Of a stretch of 64,000 nt of DNA, positions 1-11,702 are shown in pieces; the stretch's first letter is position 1, and every line of letters begins with the position of its first letter. The stretch comes from CAVSWT01 sp963777515. GTDB lineage: Bacteria > Bacteroidota > Ignavibacteria > Ignavibacteriales > Ignavibacteriaceae. A program made the translations under genes and the position numbers. The notes below the pieces were generated by a model, which was not told the origin of the DNA, searched no databases, and worked only from the letters and a program-made list of their open reading frames with translations. The stretch is taken from NCBI GenBank assembly GCA_963777515.1, contig CAVZQU010000013.1, positions 62,001-126,000 of the forward strand, written 5' to 3'.

Positions 1-1
1 T

Positions 2-2767
2 GTTCGTGTTAACGCGGACCTTACTACCGAACAAAATTTCAAGCTTCCTGGCGAAGGTGTTACAATTGGAGAAGTAAATGTTGTTGCTGAACGTCCGCTA
101 ATAAATAAAAGTTCAACAAATGCACAGCGAATTACAACCAGCGAAGATATAGAGGCATTACCTGTTAGAGGTGTTAATAATATTCTTGCCCTAACCCCGG
201 GAGTAAATTATCAGGATAATACAATTTTTATAAGAGGCGGACGACAGGATGAAGTTGGATTTTATCTTGAAGGAGCATCTATAACAGATCCATTTGTAGG
301 AGGACGCTCTGTAAACCTTGTGCAGGATGCCTTGGAAGAGATTCAAGTTCAATCGGGTGGATATACGGCAGAATTTGGAAATGCTAATGCAGGAATTATT
401 CGCCAGCAATTCAAGTCCGGAACATCTGATTTAAAATTTAGTATTGAATATGTTACGGATAATATAACCGCCCAGGGTAAAAGTGAAAGATACAATGGGA
501 AAAGTAGATTAGGGGCATACTGGTTTGGATATAGCGATTTCATTGGAACAATCAGTGGTCCAATAATAGAAAAGAATATTAAATTCTTTGGTTTATTTAA
601 TCATAATTTTCAAAATGATGTAAACCCGCAGCCATATCCGGGGATTAATCTTGGTTTAATCGGGGATCCGGTTTCTGGCGACACGTTAAATTTCACTTAT
701 CCTGCCGGAGCTCTATATAAAAATTCATTGGAATCATATACCGGAACAAGTACTCTAACTTTAGATTTTAACCCAATCATATTTAGATTAACAGGTACCT
801 ATACGGCATCCACAGGTTTTAATCCGTTCAATACTGCCAGAATTACCGGTAATATTGCAAATATGTTAAATCTGGATCGAATCGAACAAGTAGATAGACA
901 AAACGGTTCTTTCAGTTTAAAAGCTACTCATATTATAAATTCAACTACTTACTATGAAATAAGCGGCGGTTATACTTTTAACAAAGCGCAGCTTTTTGAT
1001 CCCTATTTAAAAGATAATTTTACAGCTTACGGCGATAGTGTTGCAAATGCAGCATTAGGGTTTGTTTGGGATAGACGTCCGCAACAGGGAGGAAATCAGA
1101 GATATACAAGAGAACCACAGTATAATATCTTTTCATTTTCATTCAACGCCCCTGGGGATGTAACAGCAGGCTATGCAAAACGTAATCGCGAAACCTTTAA
1201 TTTTAACGGGGCTCTTTCTACAGCAATTGGAGAATCACATTCGTTAAAGGTTGGGGGTGAGTTGCAAATGTTTAGAATTAGAAATTACAGTCTTTCAAAT
1301 GAAGGCGCATTTGCTCTATCCGGCTTACTTGCTAATCCAGGAACATTAACGCCTAAGGATATATTTATCAATAGAGGTGTAAATAATTATGGGTATGATG
1401 TGTTTGGAAATGAAGATGATTCTGGAGGCGGTGATCCTTTCAATGCAGTTAAAAAGCCGACCTTTGCTGCCGGTTATGTACAAGATCAAATTACCTATAA
1501 AAACCTTATAATTAATGCCGGTATACGATTTGATTATTTTGATGTTGATAATTATCAATTAATTGATCCTGCACATCCGGAAAAAACTTTTGACAAATCT
1601 ACCGGGAAAATATGGCAGGATGCTAACGGTAATCCTACTGGATTGGTTAAAGTTCCAACCTTCAGCTCTTTAAGTCCACGGCTAGGTTTTTCTTTTCCGG
1701 TCACTGACCAAACAGTATTTCATGCACAATTCGGCAAATTTGTTCAACAAACCAGATTAAGAGATATCTATCAAGGTCTTTATTTAACCTCAAGCAATGT
1801 TGGTGGCGGTTTCTTTATCCCCGCACCGGTAGGATTTAATGTAAGGCCAACAAGAACAACTCAATATGAAATCGGTTTCTCACAGCAAATTGGGAACTTT
1901 GCTTCATTTGATATCACAGGCTATTATAAAGATATTACTGATCAGGTTGTTTATGACCAGCAATATACCGGGACCGATGGACAAAGTTCCACATACGGTG
2001 GTTACTTTATTTTAAAGAACGGTGATTTTGCTACTACAAAAGGATTAGAAATATCATTCAATATGAGAAGACAATCCAGGTTCCAGGTTAACGGATCTAT
2101 TTCTTTTCAGGATGCACAAGGAACAGGTTCTTTCCCTAACTCAAATAGAGGTATTGTTGCAGCTCCATTGGACGGAGTCACAATATTTAGGCCTCAGTAT
2201 ATCTCGCCACTTTCATATAATAATGCAGTTAGCGGTAATTTTAATTTTGACTATAGATTTAGTAAAGATGATGGCGGAGACATTTTAAGTCAATTGGGAT
2301 TATCTGCATTACTAACATTTAACAGCGGACATCCATATACACAAGGTATAGGCGGCGCAAATCTCGAAGGTGATGCTAGGGATAGACAACCTACCGAGCC
2401 TTTGAATTCATCTACTACGCCATGGAACTATCAAGTGGATTTAAGAATTGATAAAACATTTTCTATTGCTGATATATTAAGTGCTAACATTTATTTATAT
2501 GTAATAAATGTTTTTGATACAAAAAACGTAGAAAATGTATTTCTTAGAACAGGTACTGTTGATGACGACGGCTATATAAGTAATCCGGCTACCGGAGGAA
2601 AGTTAGTAGAGCAATTTGGTCCTGAGTATGCTAAGCTTTATCGCGCGATTAACATTGATTATTCAGAGCAATGGCAGTTTGCGACAACAGGAGCTGCGTT
2701 TACTACTTCACCATTTTTCTATGGGCCGCCAAGACAAATAAGATTAGGTCTAAAATTAGAATATTAA
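2..2767 (+). CDS. TonB-dependent receptor, 5' end outside the window
   Basis: Outer-membrane TonB-dependent receptor that would import a ligand using TonB energy. The frame is open from base 2, so the first ATG seen (320) is internal and the true start lies upstream. The first visible residues look like the end of a carboxypeptidase-like regulatory domain. They are followed by a plug domain (NILALTPGVNY, then TIFIRGGRQDEVGFYLEG, then the QVQSGGYTAEFGNANAGI stretch). The remaining 800 or so residues are aromatic beta-barrel strands ending in GLKLEY, with a C-terminal aromatic residue as expected for barrel insertion. It is followed closely by a T9SS cargo and a PorV-like gene, a frequent trio in Ignavibacteria. 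The ligand cannot be told from sequence. Confidence 0.9.
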   Translation, partial: VRVNADLTTEQNFKLPGEGVTIGEVNVVAERPLINKSSTNAQRITTSEDIEALPVRGVNNILALTPGVNYQDNTIFIRGGRQDEVGFYLEGASITDPFVGGRSVNLVQDALEEIQVQSGGYTAEFGNANAGIIRQQFKSGTSDLKFSIEYVTDNITAQGKSERYNGKSRLGAYWFGYSDFIGTISGPIIEKNIKFFGLFNHNFQNDVNPQPYPGINLGLIGDPVSGDTLNFTYPAGALYKNSLESYTGTSTLTLDFNPIIFRLTGTYTASTGFNPFNTARITGNIANMLNLDRIEQVDRQNGSFSLKATHIINSTTYYEISGGYTFNKAQLFDPYLKDNFTAYGDSVANAALGFVWDRRPQQGGNQRYTREPQYNIFSFSFNAPGDVTAGYAKRNRETFNFNGALSTAIGESHSLKVGGELQMFRIRNYSLSNEGAFALSGLLANPGTLTPKDIFINRGVNNYGYDVFGNEDDSGGGDPFNAVKKPTFAAGYVQDQITYKNLIINAGIRFDYFDVDNYQLIDPAHPEKTFDKSTGKIWQDANGNPTGLVKVPTFSSLSPRLGFSFPVTDQTVFHAQFGKFVQQTRLRDIYQGLYLTSSNVGGGFFIPAPVGFNVRPTRTTQYEIGFSQQIGNFASFDITGYYKDITDQVVYDQQYTGTDGQSSTYGGYFILKNGDFATTKGLEISFNMRRQSRFQVNGSISFQDAQGTGSFPNSNRGIVAAPLDGVTIFRPQYISPLSYNNAVSGNFNFDYRFSKDDGGDILSQLGLSALLTFNSGHPYTQGIGGANLEGDARDRQPTEPLNSSTTPWNYQVDLRIDKTFSIADILSANIYLYVINVFDTKNVENVFLRTGTVDDDGYISNPATGGKLVEQFGPEYAKLYRAINIDYSEQWQFATTGAAFTTSPFFYGPPRQIRLGLKLEY

Positions 2768-2808
2768 CAGAACCTATAACTGAAAAAATCTATAGGAGTT
2801 TAAAAAAT

Positions 2809-5800
2809 ATGTATTCAAAATGTTTAAAATTCTTACCACTGTTAATTCTGGGTATTGTTGTTACAATTGGCAATGCACGGGCTGAAGGTGATAAGAAAGA
2901 ATCAAATAATTCATTAAGTAAAGTGCAGGGAAGCCCTGTTCGTACTTATTTAGATATTAATAATTTATCCACAGTATTAAAAAATGACGGTATTTCTGAT
3001 ATTGATGCTCAGGAACAAAATTCAGGATTGATTTTTCCCAAATTTAGCGGGAAGACAGCTGTATTTACTTCCGGACTTCTTTGGGGTGCTAAGATAACCG
3101 GTGATCCCCAGGTAAGAGTTGGAGGTACTGCATATAGAACCGGGTTGCAGGGAGGACGAATAACAAATAGTGGACTCCCGTATTCGCAATTAACAGCTGA
3201 GGACCCGGATGCTGACAATGTTAGAATCTACAGAGTGAGGCCGGATGTTTACCCTGGTGGCGCTGATGTAGATTTGTCTTCTGAATCAGCAGTAGAAAAT
3301 AATTCTCAAAGTGCTATTAGAGATCAGTATGAACAAGACTGGACAGAGTGGCCGGCTAGCTGATGGAGCCCCTTACTATGATGGAAACGGTAATGGGCAA
3401 TATGATAGTGATCCGAGTTCAGGCGATATTCCTGGGGTTCCCGGAGCTAACCAAACAATTTGGTTTGTCACTAATGATCTTAATGAAAGTCGTACAAATA
3501 ATTTATACGGAGCCAAGCCGCTTGGTGTTGAAATGCAAGCAACATATTGGGCATACTCACAAACTGGAGCGCTTGGAAATATGTACTTTAGAAAATATAA
3601 AGTTATAAATAAAAGCGATGAAATATTTAATGATATGTATTTATCGATGTGGTCAGATGTTGATTTGGGTAATGCTACGGATGATTTTGCCGGATGTGAT
3701 ACGTCGCTTAGTTTAGGTTATTGCTATAATGCAAATGCAAGCGATGCTACTTATAATCCACTTCCTCCTCCTGCTGTTGGTTATGATTTTTTCCAGGGGC
3801 CGGTAGTTGATTCCCCCGGGGACTCAGCAATTTTTAACGGTAAAAGAATACATGGTAAAAAAAATCTGCCAATGACTTCATTTTATTATTTTGCCAGAGG
3901 CGATTTAGCTGTAACCGACCCAACACAAGGTGATCCTCAAGGTTCAACACAATTTTATAATTTCTTTCAGGGCAGAATAGGAAAGACCGGTGATTTTTTT
4001 GTTGACCCTAACACAGGTCAAAACACCACTTTTGCTCTATCAGGAGATCCGCAGACAAAGAAAGGGTGGATAGATGGAGATTTGATTGGTGCAGGCGATC
4101 GTAGAATTGGAATGGCTTCAGGCCCATTCCAAATGGCGCCAGGAGATACTCAAGAAGTAGTTGTTGCAGAAATCATTGCTGGAGCGATTCCAGGGGTAGA
4201 CAGAATATCCGCTATAGGCTTGCTTAAATATTATGATCAACAAGCACAATTAGCTTATGATAATTTCTTTAATCTTCCAACAGCTCCAAGTGCTCCTGAT
4301 GTAAATGTAGTTGAGCTTGATAAAAAAATTATTTTAGACTGGGGTGAAAATCAATCAAAAGTTTCCGAAACAGAATCCCAGGATTCCAAGGGTTATAAAT
4401 TTCAGGGTTATAATGTTTATCAATTGCCTTCTGCTTCTGCGGGTATAACTGAAGGAAAATTAATTGCTACCTATGATCTTGCAGATGGTATAGGAAAAAT
4501 ATTTGACGATGTATTTGATGTGAATACCGGTACGGTAGTGAAACTTCCAATTAGGTTTGGTAATGATACGGGTGTAAAAAGATTTATCGACATTGCAACA
4601 GATGAATTGAATGGCGGTGTCCCATTGAGAAATGGCATTAAGTATTATTTTGCTGTTACTTCATACAATTATAATCCTGATGTCCCGGTTTCAACATCTT
4701 TAGAAAACCCACTTAAAATTATTACAGTAGTCCCGCATTCTACTGACCCTGGTAACGGTTATGAGTTTGCGTTTTCAGATACAATATCCGGAGTGGCACA
4801 TACCGCAACTAGCGGTTTAAGCGATGGTAATGTTTACCCCATAGTTGTCGATCCAACTAAATTAACCGGCTTAACATATACTGTTTCTTTTGATACAATG
4901 ACGGTTTCCACTATTAATGATACTGGCGGCGTGGAATCTAGTTTAGTTGATGTTTGGAATGTAGATAGATCAGATGGTGTAAGAGTTCTTTCAAATCAAA
5001 CTGATCAAAATTCAGATGCACAATCACCTATTATAGATGGAATTCAATTCAGGGTAATTGGTGCACCTCTTGATTTCAAAGGATTTGATATTACTTCAAA
5101 TGCTAATGGCCCCATTACAGGTGCTGAATGTACTTATGAAATCACTGCAGCACCAACAGATGGAATGGGTATTTCTGCAGACTGGTATAGGGATGTTGCT
5201 TTGTCCACAAATGGAGGAGCACTTAGTGGCTGCTTCGCAAATGGAATGCAAGCTGCCGGAGGATACTATTTTATAGTTGCCGGCGGACCTACAATTGCCG
5301 ACCATGAAGCTGCTGTTGGCAGATGGACAAGGGACGGCGCTAATTTTTCAACGCTTATTCCCAATAATTATGAAATTAGATGGACTGGAAACGGTAAAGG
5401 ATTATGGCCAAGTGAATTTCATGAAAATGTAACTGCCGGTGTCTATGATGTTCCTTTTGAACTATGGTTCTTAGGTCCTAACCTGGATGATCCTAGTGAT
5501 GATGTTAGGATGATACCGGTAATACTTGATAATGAAGATGTAGCCGGAGCCCCAACATTTAATTTTATTCTTGATCATGAAGCATCCGGTGGAAATAATG
5601 ATCCTTATTCCGATTGGATTTATTTCTATATGCCGGCTGATAATTCGCCAGGAGATGCCGGATATCAAGCTTTTGTGACACAGAATCCAACAACCCGTGA
5701 TGATTCATGGACTGAGCATATTGCCAGACTTGTTTTGATGAATTGGAATCAAAACCAAGGAGATGGAAGTGTAGATGCTCAACCTGAAATTGGGACTACA

Positions 5801-6226
5801 TTTAGGGTTAGAATGACTATTCCTAATAAAGCAGGCAGTGATGTATTTACGTTTACTGCACCTAAACCAACAAGTAGTGTTGAACAGGCAAAAGCCGATG
5901 TAAATGAAATAAATGTATTTCCAAATCCATATTACGGTGTAAATTCGGAAGAACTAAATAAATATAACCGTTTCGTTACATTCAGTCATTTACCAACAAA
6001 AGCAACCATACGAATCTTTAACTTAGCTGGTATTTTGGTTAAAACTTTAGACGAAAATGATGGAAGTAGATCCGGTCAATTCCAAAGATGGGATTTAGCA
6101 AATCAATCCGGATTACCGGTTGCTAGCGGATTATATATAGCATATATAGATATGCCCGAATTAGGTGTAACGAGAATTCTAAAATTAGCTATAATTCAAG
6201 AACAGCAAATTTTGGATAGATTTTAA
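2809..6226 (+). CDS. Large T9SS-secreted protein, one frameshift
   Basis: Secreted protein of about 1,138 residues. An AGGAG ribosome site at 2794 precedes ATG 2809, which opens a signal peptide ending near NARA. The upstream in-frame start at 2671 lies inside the receptor gene and is rejected. The first frame stops at 3363 just after DWTEWPAS, and the next frame carries on with DGAPYYDGNGNG. One extra base near 3352-3360 restores a WPAADGAPYYDGNG join of the kind usual in this family. The C-terminus (INVFPNPYYGVN to ILKLAI) is a T9SS sorting domain of the VFPNPYYG type. The middle has a fibronectin-like segment around 4300-4700. Function is unknown; the receptor and PorV-like neighbours suggest a shared surface complex. 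Confidence 0.8.
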
Positions 6227-6258
6227 AATAAACAAAGTTTTAAACTCAAGGAGTAAAA

Positions 6259-7281
6259 ATGAAAAGAATTTTTATTTTAGCGTTTATCCTCCTGCTGGCA
6301 ATGGCTAATACTTATGCAGGAGGTGGAAATCGTACCGGAACTAGCGGTGCATCTGAATTATTAATTCCTATTGGTGTTAGAGGCATTGCAATGGGACAAG
6401 CAAGTGTAGCCACATCCACTGGAATTGAAGCTTTATTTTGGAACCCGGCAGGTGTTTCTAAATTGGAAGGTTCAGCCAGTGTAATGTTTTCACATATGAA
6501 CTATATTGCTGATATCGGTGTTGAGTATGGTGCAGTATCCGCTAACTTTGAAGGCTTCGGTGTTGTTTCTTTAAGTATTAAATCGTTAGCAGTTGGCGAA
6601 ATTCCTATAACCACAACTCAAAGTCCGGATGGAACCGGAAGTACTTTTTCTCCACAATTTCTTACCGCCGGTCTTTCATATTCACGTGAATTAGTGGATA
6701 GAATATCAGTTGGTTTAACAGCCAATTTAATTAACGAAACTCTCGGTGATGCTACTGCCAGCGGTGTGGCTTTTAATGTTGGTGTAATCTATGAGAACCT
6801 TGGAGATGTTGATGGTCTAAGTTTTGGTGTTGTAATGAAAAATGTTGGTCCGCAAATGAAATATTCTGGCTCTGCTTTATTTGTACAGGCTGATGTTACA
6901 AATTATAACCGTCCGCCGCAATATTATACAATTGATGCAGCAAGCTTTGAACTACCGTCAACATTCGAACTTGGATTAGGTTATAAACCGCAAATAAATG
7001 CCATGAATAGTCTAACTGTTGCCACTACTTTCCAGAATAATAATTTTTCAGGAGATGAGTATAAATTTGGTTTAGAGTATGGATATAACCATTCGTTCTA
7101 CTTACGGGGTGGTTATTCCATGTCTCCAAAATCTCAAACAGATAATTATATTTATGGATTGTCGATGGGTGCCGGTATTGATTATAGCTTTCAAGGTATT
7201 GACTTAAAACTAGATTATGCTTTCAGAGATGTCAAATACTTTAGTGGAAACCATGTTTTCTCATTAACGCTGGGTTTCTAA
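6259..7281 (+). CDS. PorV/PorQ-family outer-membrane protein
   Basis: 340-residue beta-barrel of the PorV/PorQ family, whose members include T9SS subunits that shuttle cargo to the surface. GGAG at 6249 precedes ATG 6259. The signal peptide ends near TYAGG. The typical N-terminal block follows (ELLIPIGVRGIAMGQASVA, then GIEALFWNPAGVSK). The protein ends in alternating strands and a terminal FSLTLGF. It lies 32 bp after the secreted protein and is closed by a strong terminator, so the last three genes probably form one transcript. Whether it serves the neighbouring cargo specifically or is a general PorV paralogue cannot be decided here. Confidence 0.85.
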   Translation: MKRIFILAFILLLAMANTYAGGGNRTGTSGASELLIPIGVRGIAMGQASVATSTGIEALFWNPAGVSKLEGSASVMFSHMNYIADIGVEYGAVSANFEGFGVVSLSIKSLAVGEIPITTTQSPDGTGSTFSPQFLTAGLSYSRELVDRISVGLTANLINETLGDATASGVAFNVGVIYENLGDVDGLSFGVVMKNVGPQMKYSGSALFVQADVTNYNRPPQYYTIDAASFELPSTFELGLGYKPQINAMNSLTVATTFQNNNFSGDEYKFGLEYGYNHSFYLRGGYSMSPKSQTDNYIYGLSMGAGIDYSFQGIDLKLDYAFRDVKYFSGNHVFSLTLGF

Positions 7282-7320
7282 AATATTAGCTGGATTTAAT
7301 TTATTCAGCATTTGCTTATT

Positions 7321-7358
7321 AAAAAATCCGTGTGGTTTTTAGCTGCACGGATTTTTTA
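7321..7358 (+). terminator. Rho-independent terminator after the PorV-like gene
   Basis: A 12-bp inverted repeat (AAAAAATCCGTG at 7321 and its complement at 7346-7357) with a 13-nt loop and a T-run in the right arm. It closes the receptor/cargo/PorV transcript. Confidence 0.85.
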
Positions 7359-7489
7359 TATAAATTCCGTTAGGGTTAAATATTGTGCGCATGCTCAATC
7401 TATAAATCAATTTTTCATTTGGAAAATCAAATAACAAAAATTTATTGTTAATTTTGTTGACGTTTTTTTATAGAAATTTTCTTTAATCT

Positions 7490-8053
7490 ATGCTGAAAAA
7501 AATTCTGTTTATTGTTTTAATTTTTGGTTTTATAAAAATAAGCTATTCACAATCTAACATTCGTTTAGAAGGTATTGGGGGAAAGATAGGTTATATTATT
7601 CCCGAAAGTCCTATTTACAACACATTCAGCTTTAGTGCACATGCAGATCTTGGAAATATTTTTAATAGGATTTATGTCGGAGCGATTGCAGAGTTTTGGA
7701 GTAAGTCTTACAACTCAAGTGCATTGCCTAATAATTATCTTGACGGTAAATGGACGGAGTTTATTTTAGCTCCAACATTTAAGTTAAAATATTATACGGG
7801 AACAAAGGCTATTACTTATATTGGCGGTGGAGTTGGTTTTGCGATTGTAAATTTTATAAACGATATGACAAATTTAAGCCAATCTTTTAAATTAAATTCA
7901 ACAAGGCTTAACGCAGCTTTATTTTTATTTGGAGGAGCAGAATATCCTATTACTCCAAGGTTAAAAGGAATTGGCGAAATAAAATTTCATTTAGGTGGAG
8001 CGAATTTTTTAGGTATGTATTTAGGAGCAACCTATTTGCTTCCAACGAAATAA
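7490..8053 (+). CDS. Small outer-membrane beta-barrel protein
   Basis: 187-residue exported protein. The signal peptide is residues 1-20, with a cleavage-like SYSQ. The rest is beta strands rich in Gly and aromatic residues (GKIGYIIPES, TYIGGGVGFAIVNF, GMYLGATYLLPTK). The layout resembles eight-stranded opacity or OmpX-type barrels, but no specific family is recognised. No clear ribosome site precedes the ATG. It has its own upstream gap and converges on the ppc gene with only 14 bp between stops. Function unknown. Confidence 0.65.
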   Translation: MLKKILFIVLIFGFIKISYSQSNIRLEGIGGKIGYIIPESPIYNTFSFSAHADLGNIFNRIYVGAIAEFWSKSYNSSALPNNYLDGKWTEFILAPTFKLKYYTGTKAITYIGGGVGFAIVNFINDMTNLSQSFKLNSTRLNAALFLFGGAEYPITPRLKGIGEIKFHLGGANFLGMYLGATYLLPTK

Positions 8054-8067
8054 TTTTAACTTTTTTA

Positions 8068-10850
8068 TCAACCTGTATTTCTAACCCCTGCAGCTATTCC
8101 ATTCACACTTGATCTTAAGAGAGAAAGAAGCTGTTCTTTTCTTTTGTTTGAAATATTTTTTGCACGAAATTCTTTTATAAATCTAACCTGTATAAAGCTG
8201 ATTGGATCTATGTAAGGATTACGAAGCAGCAGAGAACGCTGTAATGATTTGGCATGATCCAAAAGATTTTCTTCATTGATAATTTTTAAAACTGCGCTGT
8301 TGGATAGTTCATATTCATTGCTAATTATATTAAAAATTTCTTTACCTGTATTGTCTTTAACCAGAGATAAATATTCCTTCCCTATAATCATGTCTGTTTT
8401 TAATAAAACCATTTCAATATTATCAACTAAAGCTTTAAAAAATTTCCATTCATTGTACATTTTTGAAAGAGTCTTCCAATCAGTAATTCCATTTTCTACG
8501 GCTTTATTAATAGAGTAACCAAATCCAAACCATCCTGAAATTGTTTGCCGGTTTTGCGTCCATGAAAAAACCCATGGTATAGCTCTTAAAGCCCGAATGT
8601 CTTTGCTTTTTTTCCGGGAAGCTGGGCGCGAACCGATTTCTATGTGTTCAATTATATCAATTGGTGTAACAGTTCTAAAATAATTATGAAAATTTTTATG
8701 ATTAATTAAATTACGGTAATGAATAAACGCCTCTTCCGAAATTTTATCCATTATGGTATTAAATTTTTCGAAATGGTAATCTCTTTTTTTATTGGCTGCC
8801 TGCAGTGATTGGGCAGTTGAAAGTATTACTGCCGAAGTCATAATTTCAAGGCTTCGCTCGGCGATCTGGGGAATCAAATATTTGGAAGAAATCATTTCTC
8901 CCTGTTCGGTGATTTTAATTTTGCCTTCAATTGTGCCAACCGGCTGCGCTAAAATAGATTGACTTACAGGCCCGCCGCCGCGTGAGATGCTGCCGCCACG
9001 ACCATGAAATAGAATTAATTCAACTTTATTTTTATCGCAAATTTGTTTTAGCTTTTTTTGTCCTTTATACAATTCATAATTTGAAGTAACAATACCGCCG
9101 TCTTTATTGCTGTCTGAATACCCAATCATTATTTTTTGAACATTCTTCCGTATTGAAATATGCTTTGAATAAGCTGCATTTACAAAAAGGGTTTGCATTA
9201 CCATATCGCAATTTCTCAAATCTTCAATAGTTTCAAACAAAGGGAGAATATCAATTAGAGATTTTTTAATTCTATTTTTGTCAATTTCAACCAGGCCGGA
9301 TTCCTTTGCTAAAAGCAAAGCGGTTAAAACGTCACTTACGGAAGTACAGTTGCTTATTATATAATCATTGCATGCATTTGGAGAAATATGTTGTTTCCCC
9401 CATTTTATTACAGCCAGCTCGTTTAATACCTGGTTAGTTGTTTCTTTTAAGTTGCTGAAAATATTCCTCAGCGGGCGTTGGCTTAATATTTCCTTAGTTA
9501 AAATTTTTATCTTTTCATCTTCATCTAAAGAATCAAAATTTTTAGCTGCCCCTGAATAATTAAGTATGTCATTTATTGCCTCTCGAAGCAGAGATGAGTT
9601 TTGCCTAATATCCGTTGTCACTAAGTAGAACCCAAAGGTTTGTGCTTTATAAATTAACGGCAGAACTTTATCTTCAGCAATTAACTTTCCTTTGTTTTCA
9701 AGCAGACTGAATAAATTAAATTCAAATCATTAATAAATTCAGAAACATCTTTATAACCGTAAGTAGAATTTTCGATTGTATTTTGAAGTTTTAATGAAAT
9801 AAGATAAAGCTTGTTTCTATATTTCTCGGAAGGATCACGAAGGATGCCGTCTGTGCTTTTTACTTCAAGCTTATCCAAATCAGAATTAATTGACCGGATT
9901 AATCTTTTGTTTGCTTGAATGATATTTGAAGATGTACTTAGCGAAACATAAAGCGGATCCAAATCCTGAAGGTAAAGAGTTAAAATTTGTCTTCTATTAT
10001 TTAGCAAGGTTTCTTTAGTAAGTTCAACTGTAACATAAGGATGTCCGTCTCTATCTCCGCCCATCCATGAGCCAAAATTAATTATTGGTGGAACAGGTTT
10101 GTCATAATTAAAAAAAGAATTCATTTTAGAATTTAAATGCAGATAAAACTCAGGCAGGATATTATAAATAACATCTTTAAAGAAAAATAAACCTCGTTGA
10201 ATTTCATCTTTTACGGTTACCCTGTGAAACCTAATTTCATTTGACTGCCACAAAATTGTTATCTCGGTTTGAAGCTGGCGGTTTATCGCATCCAGTTCAT
10301 CTTTTGTATTTTTATGAACTTCGCGTTTAAGCAAAAGCTGGCTTATGGTTAAAATCTTTCTTAAAATTGTCTGTCTGGTTGCTTCTGTAGGATGAGCTGT
10401 AAATACCGGCATAACTTTTAAACTGTCAATAACCTTTTCTAAATTTTTGATTGAGATTTTATCTTCAGATAGTTTTTCAAAGGTGTAATCAAATGTTCCT
10501 ACAACTGATGGATCATTATTAATTAAATTTCTTCTCTGCAGCCGCACTCTATTAACTTCGTCTGCAGCATTTACAAGAATAAAATAAACAGAAAATGCCC
10601 GCACAACTTTATATGCTTCTTCAATTGATAATGAATTGATCAAGCTTATAATTTCCTGCCTAGTTCTTTCTTTGTATTCTGTTCTTAAAGACTTTGTTAA
10701 AGCACGAAGTTTTTCTTCTGTTTGATAAAGAGCTTCACCTTCCTGTTCTTTTAATACATTCCCAAGAATAATCCCTAATTCGCGTATATCGGTTTTTAAG
10801 GCTTCGTCCTTTGCAGATGTTTCAAGAAGATTTAAGGATCTTTTACTCAT
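8068..10850 (-). CDS. ppc: Phosphoenolpyruvate carboxylase, interrupted by one frameshift
   Basis: Carboxylates phosphoenolpyruvate with bicarbonate to oxaloacetate, refilling the TCA cycle. The whole span codes about 927 residues, normal for the family. The N-terminal part (10850 down to 9681) has the catalytic-His motif VFTAHPTEATRQT and MGGDRDGHP. The C-terminal part (from about 9705 down to 8068) has FGFYLVTTDIRQNS, LFHGRGGSISRGGGP, QPVGTIEGKIK and the family's ending NGIAAGVRNTG. The two parts are in different frames. The join near 9704 needs one missing base (restoring YSSLLENKG) or two extra. This is the only break in the window best explained by a lost base. It lies 26 bp after the HAD hydrolase and is probably co-transcribed with it. 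Confidence 0.9.
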
Positions 10851-10876
10851 AAATTATTAACGATTTTCTTTTAATT

Positions 10877-11491
10877 TTAAATTAGTCCGTAATTAGCAAG
10901 TTCTGCTTTAGTCTTTTCAAAATTTATATGATGAATTCCCTTTATTCCTAAGGTTTCAGCAACTTCAATAAACATGTGGCGGTCGTCTAGGTAAAGTACA
11001 TTTTGTGGTTCAGACTGAGATACATCAAGCGCAATTTTATAAATATCAATATCAGGCTTACGAAAATGTACAAAACTTGAAGCCACAAAAGCATCAAACA
11101 ACTTATTTAACTCAAAAGTCTTTATCCGATGCTCGGTAAGTTCCCTTCCTTCATTACTGACTGCTGTTACATTTAATTCATATTTCTTTTTTAACGCTGA
11201 AATATATTCAATCATATCCGGCAGCTTTTGTGATTGTGAAAACATAAATGATTTAAATGCTTCGGATGAAAAATCTCTTTTCTCATAAAAAATTACTCGA
11301 TGCATATATTCTTCAAGATCCAATTTACCGGCTTCATAAGTATCAAAAGTTAAATGATGCCGTTCATTTATTTCTTCTTCATCGAGGTTAAATTTCTCCA
11401 CAGCTTTTTTCCTGGCTTTTCTATCCCAGCCGTTTGTTAATAAAACTCCGCCAATATCTAAAAACAAGGTAGTAATGTTACCTGCTGCCAT
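10877..11491 (-). CDS. HAD-superfamily hydrolase
   Basis: 204-residue cytosolic phosphatase-like protein of the HAD IA (YihX-like) group. Motif I is FLDIGGVLL, with the nucleophile Asp near residue 12. Motif II is AVSNEG, motif III the KPD lysine in FRKPDIDIYK, and motif IV LYLDDRHMF. The second Asp of the usual DxD is Gly, as in YihX-type sugar-phosphate phosphatases. AAGGAAG lies just upstream of ATG 11491. It is first in an operon with ppc and has a recognisable promoter at 11537-11569. The substrate is not predictable. Confidence 0.85.
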   Translation of the reverse strand: MAAGNITTLFLDIGGVLLTNGWDRKARKKAVEKFNLDEEEINERHHLTFDTYEAGKLDLEEYMHRVIFYEKRDFSSEAFKSFMFSQSQKLPDMIEYISALKKKYELNVTAVSNEGRELTEHRIKTFELNKLFDAFVASSFVHFRKPDIDIYKIALDVSQSEPQNVLYLDDRHMFIEVAETLGIKGIHHINFEKTKAELANYGLI

Positions 11492-11536
11492 TTGCTGCTT
11501 CCTTAATTTTTAATAAATTTTTCTTTTGAAGGTAGG

Positions 11537-11569
11537 CAAAAAGTAAACATTTACATATAATGATACAAA
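11537..11569 (-). promoter_or_regulatory. Bacteroidetes-type promoter for the HAD-ppc operon
   Basis: On the minus strand TTTG (11569-11566) is followed after 20 bp by TACTTTTTG (11545-11537). This nearly matches the Bacteroidetes primary-sigma promoter (TTTG, 19-21 bp, TAnnTTTG). It ends 45 bp upstream of ATG 11491. Confidence 0.5.
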
Positions 11570-11618
11570 TTTCATAACTATATTTATACATAAATTTAAT
11601 AAAAGCTTCAGAAAGTGG

Positions 11619-11652
11619 TGACACTTTTTTACAATTAACTTGGATAAATTGG
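11619..11652 (+). promoter_or_regulatory. Candidate regulated promoter of the kinase/regulator operon
   Basis: TGACA at 11619-11623 is followed after 21 bp by TAAATTGG (11645-11652), a 7/8 match to the -7 box TAnnTTTG. TGACA sits where TTTG would be expected. The same arrangement recurs before 14097 and 15465, so it may be the binding site of the neighbouring response regulator. No second TGACA is seen upstream here. Confidence 0.35.
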
Positions 11653-11702
11653 AAACAATCTTTACTATTTTTAGCTAAGTAATTTAATAACTTTCAAAAT
11701 AA

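Noticed and set aside
3352..3360. 4-bp duplication (GCTA/GCTG) as cause of the first frame break
   Set aside because: Removing four bases gives WPADGAP, but the usual two-residue gap between WPA and GAP is restored better by removing one base, as at the other breaks.
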